Source of the DNA: Xenophilus sp. L33
GTDB taxonomy: Bacteria; Pseudomonadota; Gammaproteobacteria; Burkholderiales; Burkholderiaceae_C
Assembly (NCBI RefSeq): GCF_009765735.1
Contig: NZ_LMUW01000091.1
Span: 37,316 to 101,315 of the forward strand
Direction of reading: 5' to 3'
DNA: 64,000 nucleotides
The position numbers and the translations under genes were made by a program. Shown in pieces: positions 1 to 12,828 of this stretch. Positions within the stretch are counted from its first letter, which is position 1. Every line of letters begins with the position of its first letter. The notes below the pieces were generated by a model. It worked only from the letters and a program-made list of their open reading frames with translations. It made no database searches and had not been told where the DNA came from.

Positions 1-676
1 ACACGACCGCCGCGGCCGCGCCGCAGGTCGGCGGGCAGGCCATCAGCCGCGTCATCACGCCCGGCCACATCACCGGCGTGGCCAGCACCTCGTCTTCGGT
101 GACCACGTTGCGAAAGAGCGCGAGCGGGTTGTTGGCCGCATGCCGGCTGGCCTTGGCGCGGATCTTGGCGAAGGTCGCCAGCTCGGTGCCGTACTGCTGC
201 ATGTGGGCCAGGCCGGCACCGCCGAAGTAGCGCAGCGCGAGCGGCACCTGCACGTCGCCGACCAGCTCGTTGGCCGCTTCCTCGAAGCGCTCGAAGGGGC
301 TCGGGCGGTCATTGAAGACGCTGCCGAGGGCGCCCGGGCTCATGTGCTCGAAGCCCAGCGCGAGCACGCAGTCGGCCGCGCCGCTGGCGACCGCCTGGCG
401 CGCCAGGAAGAGGGCGGTCGAGCCGGTGGAGCAGTTGTTGTTGACGTTGACCACCGGGATGCCGGTCATGCCGACCTCGTAGAGCGCGCGCTGCCCGGCG
501 GTGGAGTCGCCGTAGACGTAGCCGACATAGGCCTGCTGCACATCGTCGTAGCCGACGCCGGCATCGGCCAGCGCCTGGCGCGTGGCCTTGGCGGCCATCT
601 GCGGATAGGGCTCGTTGGCGCCCGGCTTGGTGAAGGGGATCATGCCGACACCGGCGATGAAGACGTCGTTGCTCAT
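1..676 (-). CDS. Thiolase family / lipid-transfer (SCP2-type thiolase) protein, 3' part missing
   Basis: This gene begins inside the window and runs off the left edge, so only about the first 225 residues are visible. The start ATG (674-676) is preceded by an aggag ribosome site. The N-terminus MSNDVFIAGVGMIPFTKPG and the nucleophile motif VNVNNNCSTGSTAL, with the cysteine at residue 82, are those of SCP2/thiolase lipid-transfer proteins. Such enzymes act on acyl-CoA or related thioesters, often in side-chain degradation. It is divergent from the SnoaL-like gene at 818. The actual substrate cannot be told from the sequence. The family call is firm; the biochemical role is inference. Confidence 0.85.
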   Translation of the reverse strand, partial: MSNDVFIAGVGMIPFTKPGANEPYPQMAAKATRQALADAGVGYDDVQQAYVGYVYGDSTAGQRALYEVGMTGIPVVNVNNNCSTGSTALFLARQAVASGAADCVLALGFEHMSPGALGSVFNDRPSPFERFEEAANELVGDVQVPLALRYFGGAGLAHMQQYGTELATFAKIRAKASRHAANNPLALFRNVVTEDEVLATPVMWPGVMTRLMACPPTCGAAAAVV

Positions 677-817
677 GTCTGCGCTCCTGCGTTTGGGTGA
701 CGGAATTCTGCGCCCGATCCGGCGCATTGACCTGCCAGGTCATCGACCGTCGGCCGCGGTCCCGCGACCATTCATGCACCCCGCGCCGTTGCGGGTTGAA
801 TACCGAAAGGAATCGAC

Positions 818-1198
818 ATGAACACATCCATTGCCCCCGACGCCCGACGCCTGGCCGAGGACTACATCGCGGTCTGGAACGAGACCGATGCCGAGCGGCG
901 CCTGCGGCTGCTCGAGGCCCACTGGACCGCGGACGCCCACTACGTCGATCCGCTGGCCGAGGCGTCCGGCCGCAGCCAGATCAGCGCGCTGGTCGGCGGC
1001 GTGCACCAGCGCTATCCAGGCTTCCGCTTCGCGCTCAAGGGCCGGCCCGACGCGCACGGCGACCAGCTTCGCTTCTCGTGGATGCTGGGCCCGGACGAGG
1101 CCGCCGACCTGATCGAGGGCACCGACTTCGTGCGGCTCGCGCAAGGCCGCTTGCAGTCGGTGACCGGGTTCCTCGACAAGGTGCCCGCAACCGCCTGA
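818..1198 (+). CDS. SnoaL-like / NTF2-fold small protein
   Basis: A 126-residue protein, the usual length of single-domain NTF2-fold (SnoaL-like) proteins. It starts at the ATG after an aaagga ribosome site. The N-terminus has the family's YIAVWNETDAERR pattern, followed by a conserved AHYVDPLAEASG stretch and a C-terminal beta-rich part ending in VTGFLDKVP. Members bind or isomerise small hydrophobic molecules, but many have no known function. No catalytic assignment is made here. It lies between a divergent thiolase and a convergent thioredoxin-like gene, so it is probably transcribed alone. Confidence 0.75.
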   Translation: MNTSIAPDARRLAEDYIAVWNETDAERRLRLLEAHWTADAHYVDPLAEASGRSQISALVGGVHQRYPGFRFALKGRPDAHGDQLRFSWMLGPDEAADLIEGTDFVRLAQGRLQSVTGFLDKVPATA

Positions 1199-1202
1199 CC
1201 GT

Positions 1203-1532
1203 TCAGGCCGAGGCCGCGGTCAGCTGCGCCAGCTGTTCCTTGATCAGCGCGGCGCTGCCCGGCCGCACCAGGCGGCCCAGTTCCTGGCCATTGCGCATGA
1301 AGACGAAGGTCGGCCACAGCTTCACGCCGAAGGAGCGGCCGAGCGCGCGGCCGCTGCCGTCCTCGATCTTCAGGTGGGTCAATGGCGGCGCACCGGCCAG
1401 CGCCTCGGCCAGCAGCGGCTGGGCCGCCTTGCAGTGGCCGCACCAGGAGGTGCCGAACTCGACCAGCGTGCTGCCGGCGAGGCCATCGACTTCCGCGCGG
1501 GAAGGCTCTTGCGTCGCGTATGTGGTGTTCAT
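1203..1532 (-). CDS. Thioredoxin family protein
   Basis: A 109-residue protein with a thioredoxin fold. The active site is W30-C31-G32-H33-C34, so the dipeptide between the cysteines is GH, as in protein disulfide isomerases, rather than the usual GP. The cis-proline loop is LWPTF (Pro74). There is no signal peptide, so it should act in the cytoplasm as a thiol-disulfide reductase or a peroxide-linked reductant. It is convergent with the SnoaL-like gene (four bases between stops) and lies 55 bases downstream of the substrate-binding protein gene on the same strand, so the two may be co-transcribed. The partner reductase is not visible nearby. Confidence 0.85.
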   Translation of the reverse strand: MNTTYATQEPSRAEVDGLAGSTLVEFGTSWCGHCKAAQPLLAEALAGAPPLTHLKIEDGSGRALGRSFGVKLWPTFVFMRNGQELGRLVRPGSAALIKEQLAQLTAASA

Positions 1533-1587
1533 CGCGCCATTCTGCGGCAGCGGCGCGGGCGCTGCAGGCGCGCCCGCGGGTGCCCGT

Positions 1588-2760
1588 TCAGCTGATCAGG
1601 CGGCCTTCGGAGCTGATCACCGCGACGTCGACGAACTGGTTGCCTTCGCGGTTGTTGCGACCGAAGTTGATCTTCACGCCGCCGAGGTCGTAGTTCTCGA
1701 TGCGCTCCATGCCGGCGATCACCGCCGCCCGCGACGGCGAGGGGCCGGCGCGGCGCAGGCCTTCGGTCAGCACCGCGGCGTCGATGTAGCCCTCCAGGCT
1801 CGGCAGCGAGAAATCCTTGTTGCCGTTGGCCAGCATGTCGGCCTGGTAGCGCCGCACGATCTCGTACTTGGTCTGGAAGGGCGAGGGCACCACGATCGCG
1901 AAGCCCAGGCCGTGCGCCAGGTCGCCCATCGAGGCCAGCGAGCCGGCGGTGATCGACAAGCCGTAGACGCTGCTGGTGTCGCCGGCCTTGCGCAACGCTT
2001 TCACGAAGGCCGGCGCGGTGCCGGCCAGGCCGACGATCACGATCTGCGGATTGGCCGCGGCGACCTTGGTCGCCGCCGGCTCGACCTCCATGCTGGTCGT
2101 GCCCGGCGTGCTGGCGATCACCGCCGGCTGCAGGTTGGCCTTGGCCAGCGAGGCCTTGAAGCCGGCCAGCAGCGACTGGCCGAGCGGATCCTCCGAATAC
2201 ACGATGCCGATGCGCGTCTGCCCGAGCACCGCCGCGGTGGCGATCAGCCGGTCGATCTCCTGGTCGTAGTTGGCGCGGACCCAGAAGGTGTTGGGCGAGG
2301 CCTTCTTGCGCAGCGAGACGGTGCCGGTGTTCGGGCCGACCACCGCCATGCCCGGCACCGCGTCGCTCACTTCCGACGCCTGGCGCGTGCCGAGCGGGTG
2401 CAGCATCGCCAGCACCACGCTGTCGGCGGCGAAGGCCAGGGCGTTGGCCTTGGCCTTCTCGGGCTTGAACTCGTCGTCGGCCATGACCAGCTCGACGCGG
2501 GTGCCGTTCAGGCCGCCGGCCTTGTTCAGGGCATTGAAGTAGGCCGACGAGCCGGCGTAGAGGCCGGTGCCGTTGGCCTTCTCGACGCTGCTGTTGTCGA
2601 AGGTGGCGCCGATCCGCAGCGTGCGGGCCTGGGCGAAGACCGGCTTGGCGAGGCTGGCGGCGACGGCGCCCAGTCCGAGTCCGGCGGCGCTGACCAGCAG
2701 CTGGCGACGGGTCGGTCGGCGAAGGGACCGGGAAGCAGCGGATCGATCGAACGCGCGCAT
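1588..2760 (-). CDS. ABC transporter substrate-binding protein, branched-chain amino acid (LivJ/K) type
   Basis: Periplasmic binding protein of the type I (Leu/Ile/Val) fold, 390 residues from the chosen start. The ATG at 2760 is chosen because aaggac lies at ribosome-site distance; in-frame ATG 2775 and a rarer start at 2811 are possible. The N-terminus has a Tat-like TRRQLLVSAAG motif followed by a hydrophobic stretch and AQA cleavage region, then TLRIGATFDNSS. Internal features such as YAGSSAYFNALNKAGGLNG, GPNTGTVSL and YSEDPLGQSLLAGF are typical of the family. No permease or ATPase gene is adjacent, so this is an orphan receptor; its ligand is unknown. Confidence 0.85.
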   Translation of the reverse strand: MRAFDRSAASRSLRRPTRRQLLVSAAGLGLGAVAASLAKPVFAQARTLRIGATFDNSSVEKANGTGLYAGSSAYFNALNKAGGLNGTRVELVMADDEFKPEKAKANALAFAADSVVLAMLHPLGTRQASEVSDAVPGMAVVGPNTGTVSLRKKASPNTFWVRANYDQEIDRLIATAAVLGQTRIGIVYSEDPLGQSLLAGFKASLAKANLQPAVIASTPGTTSMEVEPAATKVAAANPQIVIVGLAGTAPAFVKALRKAGDTSSVYGLSITAGSLASMGDLAHGLGFAIVVPSPFQTKYEIVRRYQADMLANGNKDFSLPSLEGYIDAAVLTEGLRRAGPSPSRAAVIAGMERIENYDLGGVKINFGRNNREGNQFVDVAVISSEGRLIS

Positions 2761-2884
2761 GGTGTCGTCCTTCATGGCGCCGCGGGGCGCGTCTGATTTA
2801 CAAACACTCACAATAGCAACAATTTGTAAGAATGTCGAGTCGGGTCGACCCGAGGCGCCGTGACGAATGCCCGGCAGCGGCCGC

Positions 2885-3997
2885 CTATCCCGCGTGGCGA
2901 CCGGCGATCTTCCGATACACGGTCGCCCGGCTGATGCCGAGCGTGCGCGCCGCCTCGGCGACGTTCCCGCGGGCCTCGTCGACCGCCTTGCGGATCAGCG
3001 CGTCCTCGACCTCGCGCAGGCGCGCCGGCGCAGCCGCGCGGCGCTGGCCGTTCCAGCGCAGCCGGGCCTGGACCCTGAGGCCGGACCACAGCGGCAGTTC
3101 GAGCAGCGCCTCGCCGCGGCGCGCGGCATCGAACAGCATCTGCGGTTGCAACGCGAAGAGGTCGCTGCATTGGACGGCCGGCCCGAGCGCGCCCAGCGGC
3201 TGGTGCAGCATGTGGCGCGCTGCCGCGTTGGCGCCGGTCACCTGGCCGTCGGCATCGATGCACAGCAGGCCTTCGGCGTCGCCGCCGGACAGGCCGCCGG
3301 GCCAGGCGATCTGCAGCAGCAGTTCGCACGGCTGGCTCTGCAGCAGCGCGTTCTCGATGCTGCGGGCCGACGACGCGGCCAGGTGCCGCAGCTCCGGGCG
3401 TTCCTGCACCTGCACGCCGGTGAGGTCCAGCATGCCGATCAGTTCGCCTTGCGGCCCGAACAGCGGCGCGCCGGCGCAGCTGTAGACGCTGGTGGCGTCG
3501 AAGAAATGCTCGCCGCGGTGGATCCACACCGACTCGCGCTCGGCCAGCACCGCGCCGATCGCGGTGGTGCCGACCGCGCGCTCCGACAGGTCGACGCCGA
3601 TGCGGGCGATGTCGCGGGCATGGCGCGCCGACGCGTCGCTGCCGTCCGGCAGGGCGCCGAGCGCGACCACGATGCCTTCGGCGTCGGTGAGGATCGCGAA
3701 GTAGTGGGTGTCGGCGATCGCGTGCGACAGGCGCTCGAGCACCGGCCGTGCCGCCTTCACCAGCGCCCGGTTGCGCTCGGCCGCGTCGCGCGCGGCCCAG
3801 GCCGGCACCGGGCCGAAGTCGACGCGCTGCTGCGGCCGCTGGCCGGCGTCCAGGCAGCGCTGCCAGGAGCGCAGCAGCCAGGGTTCGATGCGGCTCGGCG
3901 TGGTCTCGCGCAGCGGCTCGCCTTCGATCCACTCGCGCCGCGCGCGCGCGATCGCGGCGCTTCGTTCGGTGGCTCGGAGGGAAGAGGGTGCGGTCAT
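2885..3997 (-). CDS. GAF-domain / Fis-type HTH transcriptional regulator (AcoR-like, without AAA+ domain)
   Basis: About 370 residues from the preferred start ATG 3997; an in-frame ATG at 4060 is an alternative. The N-terminal half has the AcoR-like signature [13 protein letters not shown], then [11 protein letters not shown] and a GAF-type sensor with [23 protein letters not shown]. The last 40 residues are a Fis/HTH_8 helix-turn-helix ([20 protein letters not shown]). The central sigma-54-interacting AAA+ module (GAFTGA loop, Walker motifs) that full-length AcoR proteins have is absent, so it cannot act as a standard sigma-54 activator. It is divergent from the molybdenum hydroxylase operon and is the obvious candidate regulator of it. 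Confidence 0.85.
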   Translation of the reverse strand: MTAPSSLRATERSAAIARARREWIEGEPLRETTPSRIEPWLLRSWQRCLDAGQRPQQRVDFGPVPAWAARDAAERNRALVKAARPVLERLSHAIADTHYFAILTDAEGIVVALGALPDGSDASARHARDIARIGVDLSERAVGTTAIGAVLAERESVWIHRGEHFFDATSVYSCAGAPLFGPQGELIGMLDLTGVQVQERPELRHLAASSARSIENALLQSQPCELLLQIAWPGGLSGGDAEGLLCIDADGQVTGANAAARHMLHQPLGALGPAVQCSDLFALQPQMLFDAARRGEALLELPLWSGLRVQARLRWNGQRRAAAPARLREVEDALIRKAVDEARGNVAEAARTLGISRATVYRKIAGRHAG

Positions 3998-4052
3998 CGA
4001 GGGGGCTGATTCAACGCGGGTGTCGCCGTATGCACGGTCGTATATAGCGAGC

Positions 4053-4069
4053 TGTTCCATTTTGAGAAT
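4053..4069. promoter_or_regulatory. Candidate operator between regulator and coxS
   Basis: The 17 bases TGTTCCATTTTGAGAAT sit midway in the intergenic region between the divergent regulator (start 3997) and coxS (start 4179). The sequence is an imperfect dyad with only part of each arm matching (T3, C6, A7 symmetrical). It has the general shape of operators described for GAF/Fis regulators. It overlaps the alternative upstream start of the regulator, which is a mild argument for the shorter protein. This is a weak call based on position and shape only. Confidence 0.25.
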
Positions 4070-4178
4070 TTCGCCGTCAACGCGCAAGCGTCGAGGGTTT
4101 TGCCTAGGATCATCGCCGAGGGCGCCAGCCAAGACTCTGGCCGTTCCCCATCAGCCACACTCCCACGGAGACAGCCAC

Positions 4179-4679
<501 letters not shown>

Positions 4680-4689
4680 GGAGCACGAC

Positions 4690-7140
<2,451 letters not shown>

Positions 7141-7160
7141 ACCTCGAGGAACCATCCACC

Positions 7161-7952
7161 ATGTACGCATTCACCCTCGAACGACCCACCACCCTGGCCG
7201 ATGCGGTCAAGCTGTCGGCCGCTGGCGCCAAGCCGCTGGCCGGCGGCCAGACGCTGCTGGCCTCCATGAAGCTGCGCCTCTCGGCGCCCGAGCAGCTGGC
7301 CGACCTGAGCGGCGTCAAGGAACTCACCGGCATCCGCAAGGACGGCGACGCCTTCGTCGTCGGCGCGATGGCGCGGCATCTCGACGTGGCCAACGACGCC
7401 GCGCTGAAGGCCGGCTATCCGGCGCTGGCCGACCTGGCCTCGCGCATCGGCGACCGCCAGGTGCGGGCCATGGGCACCATGGGCGGCTCGGTCGCCAACA
7501 ACGACCCGGCGGCCTGTTACCCGAGCGCGGTGCTGGGCTCCGGTGCGACCGTGATCACCTCGCAGCGGGAGATCGCGGCCGACGACTTCTTCCAGGGACT
7601 TTTCACCACCGCGCTGGAAGAGGGCGAGCTGATCACCGCGATCCGTTTCCCGGTGCCGCAGCGCGCGGCCTACGTGAAGCAGCGCCAGAAGGCCTCGCAT
7701 TTCTCGCTGGTCGGCATCTTCCTGGCCCAGTACGCTGACGGCGTGCGGGTGGCGGTGACCGGCGCCGGCAACGGTGTCTTCCGCCACAAGGGTTTGGAAG
7801 CGGCGCTGACCAAGAGCTTCACCCCCGAGGCCGCGGCCGCCGTCGAGATCGACGCCGCCGACCTCAACAGCGACCTGCATGCCAGCGCCGAATACCGCGC
7901 CAACCTGATCGGCGTGCTGACCGCGCGAGCGGTCAGCAAGGCCCTCGGATAA
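7161..7952 (+). CDS. coxM: Molybdenum hydroxylase medium (FAD) subunit, CoxM type
   Basis: A 263-residue FAD-binding subunit with start ATG 7161 after a gagga ribosome site. The flavin motifs are AGGQTLLASMKLRL (from residue 27) and TMGGSVANNDP (residues 106-116), both typical of CoxM/XdhB-type subunits. It accepts electrons from the iron-sulfur subunit and passes them to the electron acceptor, probably the quinone pool or oxygen. It is third in the operon (S-L-M order, as in form II clusters; form I clusters are usually M-S-L). The C-terminal CO dehydrogenase flavoprotein domain is complete. Confidence 0.95.
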   Translation: MYAFTLERPTTLADAVKLSAAGAKPLAGGQTLLASMKLRLSAPEQLADLSGVKELTGIRKDGDAFVVGAMARHLDVANDAALKAGYPALADLASRIGDRQVRAMGTMGGSVANNDPAACYPSAVLGSGATVITSQREIAADDFFQGLFTTALEEGELITAIRFPVPQRAAYVKQRQKASHFSLVGIFLAQYADGVRVAVTGAGNGVFRHKGLEAALTKSFTPEAAAAVEIDAADLNSDLHASAEYRANLIGVLTARAVSKALG

Positions 7953-7961
7953 CCTGTCGCG

Positions 7962-8887
<926 letters not shown>

Positions 8888-8891
<4 letters not shown>

Positions 8892-10108
8892 ACGCGCCGG
8901 CTGTCGATGCCCGTGTCTCGCAGCTCGGCGACGCCCGCCGCGGCAAGCTCGCGGGCAACCTGCTCGGCTTCGGCCGGGCGCTGCGCCGGGCCGGCGTGCG
9001 GACCGACTCGATGCGCATCGCGCTGGCCGCCGAGGCCGCCACGCTGGTCGGCGTCCATGACCGGGCCGATCTGTCGGCGGCGATCGAGGCGGTGATGATC
9101 AGCCGCGAGGAAGACCGGCTCGTGTTCCGCGAGTTGTTCGACGCCTGGTTCCGCGATCCCGAACTGGCCAACAAGCTGCTCGCCCAGATGCTGCCCAGCG
9201 CCGAAGGCAAGGCCGAGCCGTCCAAGCGCCGCCCGCGGGTGCGCGAGGCGCTGGCCGCGCCGCGCGATCCGGTCAAGCCGGCGCAGACCGAGCGCGAGAT
9301 CGACTTCGATGCCGCCATGACCGCCAGCGACCGCCAGCGGGTGCACCACGCCGACTTCAATGCGCTCGGCGCGGCCGAATACCGGCTGGTCGAGCGGCTG
9401 GCCCGCGACATCGCCTTGCCGGTGCCGCGGCTGCCTTCGCGCCGCCTGCGCGCCACCGGCGACGCCGGCGTGCATTCGCGCATGCACTGGCCGGGCGTGC
9501 TGCACCAGGCTTCGCGCACCGGCGGCGAGCTGCTGCACCTGCCGCGGCTGGCACGGCGGCTGCAGCCCTTGCCGCTGCTGGTGCTGATCGACGTCTCGGG
9601 CTCGATGGAGCGCTATGCGCGGCTGCTGCTGGCCTTCCTGCACGCGGCCACCCGGCGGGCCGGCCGGCGCGACGTGTTCGCCTTCGGCACGCAATTGACC
9701 GACCTGACGCCGGCCTTCCGCCTCGCCGACACCGACGCCATGCTCGGCGCCGCCAGCGTGGCGATCGACGACTTCGCCGGCGGCACGCGGCTGGGCGACT
9801 CGCTGGCCGAGCTGCGCCAGCGCCATGCCCGCCGCCTGACCGGCCGGCGCACGCTGGTGCTGGTGATCAGCGACGGCCTCGACACCGGCGAACCCGACAC
9901 GCTGGAGCGCGAGCTGCAGTGGCTCAAGCGCCATTCGCGCCGCGTGCTCTGGCTCAACCCGCTGCTGCGCTTCGAGGGCTACGCTCCCCTCGCGCGCGGT
10001 GCGGCCATGTTGCACCGCCATGCGGACGCGATGCTGGCCGTCCACAATTTGAGTGCCCTGGAACAACTGGCTTCGAGCCTGGCGGCGCTGATGCGCGCCG
10101 GCCGCTGA
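8888..10108 (+). CDS. coxE: VWA-domain protein, CoxE type
   Basis: A 406-residue protein starting at a GTG that overlaps the coxD stop by four bases. The C-terminal half is a von Willebrand A domain with the metal-ion site D235-V-S-G-S-M and a downstream VISDGLDTGEP segment. The N-terminal half is basic and helical with no enzyme motifs. CoxE proteins form a complex with the MoxR ATPase CoxD and help mature the molybdenum enzyme. The gene continues the operon, with 25 bases to the next start. The assignment rests on the domain and the context together. Confidence 0.9.
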
Positions 10109-10133
10109 AGAAATCGCAAGAAGGAAGAACACG

Positions 10134-10691
10134 ATGGAAATGCTCGGCAACCGACGCCTCGGCGTCACGCAGCAACAAGCCTGGGAAGCGCTCAACGACC
10201 CCGAGACGCTCAAGAAGTGCATCCCCGGCTGCGACAAGTTCGAGCTCACCGGCGACAACCAGTACACGGTCGGCCTGGCGCTCAAGATCGGCCCGGTGTC
10301 GGCCAAGTTCACCGGCAAGGTGTCGCTCGCCGACATCGTGCCGCCCGAGAGCTACAAGCTGTCCTTCGAAGGGCAGGGCGGCGTCGCCGGCTTCGCCAAG
10401 GGCGCGTCCAGCGTGTCGCTCAAGCCGCCGGCCGACGGCGGCGAGGGCTGCGAGCTCGACTACACGGTGCAGGCCCAGGTCGGCGGCAAGATCGCCCAGA
10501 TGGGCCAGCGCCTGATCGACGGCGCCGCCAAGTCGACCGCCGACGACTTCTTCAAGCGCTTCGACGCCGAGATGCAGAGCCGCTACGGCCCGCCGCCCGA
10601 AGCCACCGCCGAAGTCGCCGAGAAGCCCGGCGCGGTCGCCGGCTTCATGAAGAAACTGGGCCTGGGCAAGCAGGCCGAACCGGACGCCTGA
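10134..10691 (+). CDS. coxG: CoxG-type SRPBCC protein
   Basis: A 185-residue protein opening with MEMLGNRRLGVTQQQAWEALNDPETLKKCIPGC, which is the signature of the CO dehydrogenase subunit G family (SRPBCC fold). The last 25 residues after an acidic linker, FMKKLGLGKQ, look like a membrane-anchoring amphipathic tail, as described for CoxG, which recruits the CO dehydrogenase to the inner membrane. Ribosome site aaggaag lies just upstream. Here it would tether the form II enzyme to the respiratory chain; that role is inferred from the family. Confidence 0.9.
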   Translation: MEMLGNRRLGVTQQQAWEALNDPETLKKCIPGCDKFELTGDNQYTVGLALKIGPVSAKFTGKVSLADIVPPESYKLSFEGQGGVAGFAKGASSVSLKPPADGGEGCELDYTVQAQVGGKIAQMGQRLIDGAAKSTADDFFKRFDAEMQSRYGPPPEATAEVAEKPGAVAGFMKKLGLGKQAEPDA

Positions 10692-10695
10692 CACC

Positions 10696-11724
10696 ATGGA
10701 AAACCTCGACGTCACCGTGCTGCGCGCCTTGCGCGACTGGCGCCAATCGGGCCGCCGCGCCTTGCTGGCGACCGTGGTGCGGACCTGGGGCTCGTCGCCG
10801 CGTCCGGTCGGCTCGATCATGGCGCTGGGCGAGGACGGCTCGGTGGTCGGCTCGGTCTCCGGCGGCTGCATCGAGGACGATCTGGTCAACCGCTACAGCA
10901 AGGTGAGCGCCGACGGCGCCATGCCGAGCGGCGCGCCGGTGCTGGTGAAGTACGGCATTACGGCCGACGAGGCGCATCGCTTCGGGCTGCCCTGCGGCGG
11001 CACGCTCGAACTGCTGCTCGAATTCGATCCCGATGCCGCGTCGCTGCAGACGCTGGTCGCGGCGCTCGAGAAGGGCCGGCTGATGCAGCGCGGCGTGAAG
11101 CTGGCCGACGGCGCCGCGCGCCTGGCCGAAGCGGCCGCGCCGGCGGAGCTGACGATCGACGACGACGAGCTGGTCAACACCTTCGGCCCCGAATACCGCA
11201 TGCTGCTGATCGGCGCCGGCCAGCTCGCCGAATACCTGGCGACGATGGCCAAGTTCAGCGGCTTCGCCGTGACCTTGTGCGACCCGCGGGCCGAATACCG
11301 CCTGACCTGGGGCGTGCCCGGCGTCGAGATCTCGACCGAGATGCCCGACGACGCGGTGCTCGCCTTCAAGCCCGACCGCCGCAGCTGCGTGGTCGCCCTG
11401 ACCCACGATCCGAAGCTCGACGACCTGGCCCTGCTGGAGGCGCTGCAGACCGAGGCCTTCTATGTCGGCGCCATCGGCTCGCGGCGCAATGCCGAGGCCC
11501 GTCGCGAACGGATGATCGAGCACCTGGACCAGACCGAGGAATCGCTGGCCCGCCTGCGCGGCCCGATCGGCATCTTCATCGGCAGCAAGACGCCGCCCGA
11601 GATCGCGGTCAGCGTGATGGCGGAGATCCTGGCGGTGAAGAATGCGGTCGCGCTGCCGCCCGAGACGGCGGTGGCGGTCGCCAAGGCGTTGACCGATCGG
11701 CTGACGACCGGCCTGAACGCTTAG
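10696..11724 (+). CDS. XdhC/CoxF-family molybdenum-cofactor chaperone
   Basis: A 342-residue protein with an N-terminal XdhC/CoxI domain (TVVRTWGSSPRPVGSIMA, then SVSGGCIEDDLV) and a C-terminal Rossmann domain (MLLIGAGQLAEYL, and GAIGSRRNAEARRERM). Members bind the molybdenum cofactor, promote its sulfuration and insert it into the apo-hydroxylase. It is the last gene of the cox-like operon, four bases after coxG. Its stop overlaps the stop of a small membrane-protein gene on the other strand by four bases, so no terminator separates them. Confidence 0.9.
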   Translation: MENLDVTVLRALRDWRQSGRRALLATVVRTWGSSPRPVGSIMALGEDGSVVGSVSGGCIEDDLVNRYSKVSADGAMPSGAPVLVKYGITADEAHRFGLPCGGTLELLLEFDPDAASLQTLVAALEKGRLMQRGVKLADGAARLAEAAAPAELTIDDDELVNTFGPEYRMLLIGAGQLAEYLATMAKFSGFAVTLCDPRAEYRLTWGVPGVEISTEMPDDAVLAFKPDRRSCVVALTHDPKLDDLALLEALQTEAFYVGAIGSRRNAEARRERMIEHLDQTEESLARLRGPIGIFIGSKTPPEIAVSVMAEILAVKNAVALPPETAVAVAKALTDRLTTGLNA

Positions 11725-11933
11725 AACAACTTCCCGAGGAAGGTCGTGTTGCGCCCCATGGCGCGCTTCAGGGCCTTCGACTCGTAGGCGTCGTTCTTGG
11801 CCATCGACAGCGCGAAGAAGCCGACCACCAGCAGCAGGGTGACGCCGAGGGCGACCAGCAGCCCGATGAACGAGGCGAAGTAGTAGGCCAGTCCCAGGAC
11901 CAGGAGATTGGTGAGGAGAACGATGCCGCGCAT
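11721..11933 (-). CDS. Small hydrophobic membrane protein, function unknown
   Basis: A 70-residue protein with two predicted membrane segments (about residues 5-22 and 24-44) and a basic C-terminal tail ending MGRNTTFLGKLF. I do not recognise the family. Its stop overlaps the stop of the XdhC-like gene. Upstream, 41 bases away on the same strand, is the phosphatidyltransferase gene, so the two could be co-transcribed. The size, clean start codon and hydrophobic pattern make it a credible gene, but no function is suggested. Confidence 0.6.
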   Translation of the reverse strand: MRGIVLLTNLLVLGLAYYFASFIGLLVALGVTLLLVVGFFALSMAKNDAYESKALKRAMGRNTTFLGKLF

Positions 11934-11974
11934 GCATCAAAATGTAACCCCAGCCGTCGAACGCCGCTCGTGAA

Positions 11975-12790
11975 TTAATGCGCGGAACCGGCCTCCTTCG
12001 CGATCGCGCGGCGCGCCGCCAGCCAGCGCAGGTCGGCGGCGAACGAAGCGCCCAGTGCCGCCAGGCTCAGGCTGGCGATCCATCGGCTCCAGGCCGGCGC
12101 AACGATCGGGCCGAGGCAGACGATCAATGCCGTGATCTGCAGCACGCAGACCGTCTTGCGGCGCAGGCTCGGCGGCAGCGGCCGGTCGATCCAGGACCAC
12201 GCCTTGCCCGACGCCACGAAGGCGTAGCGCATCAGTCCGGCCGCCACGATCCAGACGCCGGCCTTGCCGAGGCCGAAGACCAGCAGGCTCAGGACCAGCA
12301 CCAGCAAGGCGTCGCATTCCATGTCGAAGCGGGCGCCGAAGGGGCTGGCCAGGCCCTGGGCGCGCGCCAGCGGGCCGTCGAGTGCGTCGAGGAGCGCGGC
12401 GACGGTGGCGACGACGACGGCGCCCCAGGCCAATGCCTCGGCCGGCACGCCGGGATGCCGTCCGATGGCGCCTGCCAGCAGCGCGACCAGGGCCAGCCGC
12501 AGCAAGGTCACGCGGTTGCCGGCACCGAAGCGAGCGCGCGGCGCATGGCTGTCGAGCCCGCGCAGCATGCAGACCAGGCCGAGCGCGAACACGGCCAGCG
12601 CCTGCATCGCGAAGCCCGGACCGAGCGCTGCGCGGAGCGCCACGACCCATGCCGTCACGCCGAGCGCGAGAAGTGCGGCGAGGCCGGCATGCAGCGCATC
12701 GCGGCGCAGCGCCGCTGGCGCGCCGACGACCGCCGGCCCCGCCGTGTGGTCGCATGAAGAAGGAGGCAGCGCCTTAAGATCGATGGCCAT
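11975..12790 (-). CDS. CDP-alcohol phosphatidyltransferase family membrane protein
   Basis: A 271-residue integral membrane protein with the complete CDP-alcohol phosphatidyltransferase motif: D138-G139, A142-R143, G152, D156 and D160, the aspartates being metal ligands and the catalytic base. The preceding [14 protein letters not shown] helix is also typical. The family moves a phosphoalcohol from CDP onto a second alcohol. The acceptor is unknown, and the protein is longer at the N-terminus than PgsA or PssA. It is divergent from the dehydrogenase gene with only 38 bases between starts, so shared control with the pterin-type operon is likely. Confidence 0.85.
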   Translation of the reverse strand: MAIDLKALPPSSCDHTAGPAVVGAPAALRRDALHAGLAALLALGVTAWVVALRAALGPGFAMQALAVFALGLVCMLRGLDSHAPRARFGAGNRVTLLRLALVALLAGAIGRHPGVPAEALAWGAVVVATVAALLDALDGPLARAQGLASPFGARFDMECDALLVLVLSLLVFGLGKAGVWIVAAGLMRYAFVASGKAWSWIDRPLPPSLRRKTVCVLQITALIVCLGPIVAPAWSRWIASLSLAALGASFAADLRWLAARRAIAKEAGSAH

Positions 12791-12828
12791 CGGCTCGAAG
12801 AATCAAGGATCGCCCGCAGCGCGGGCGC

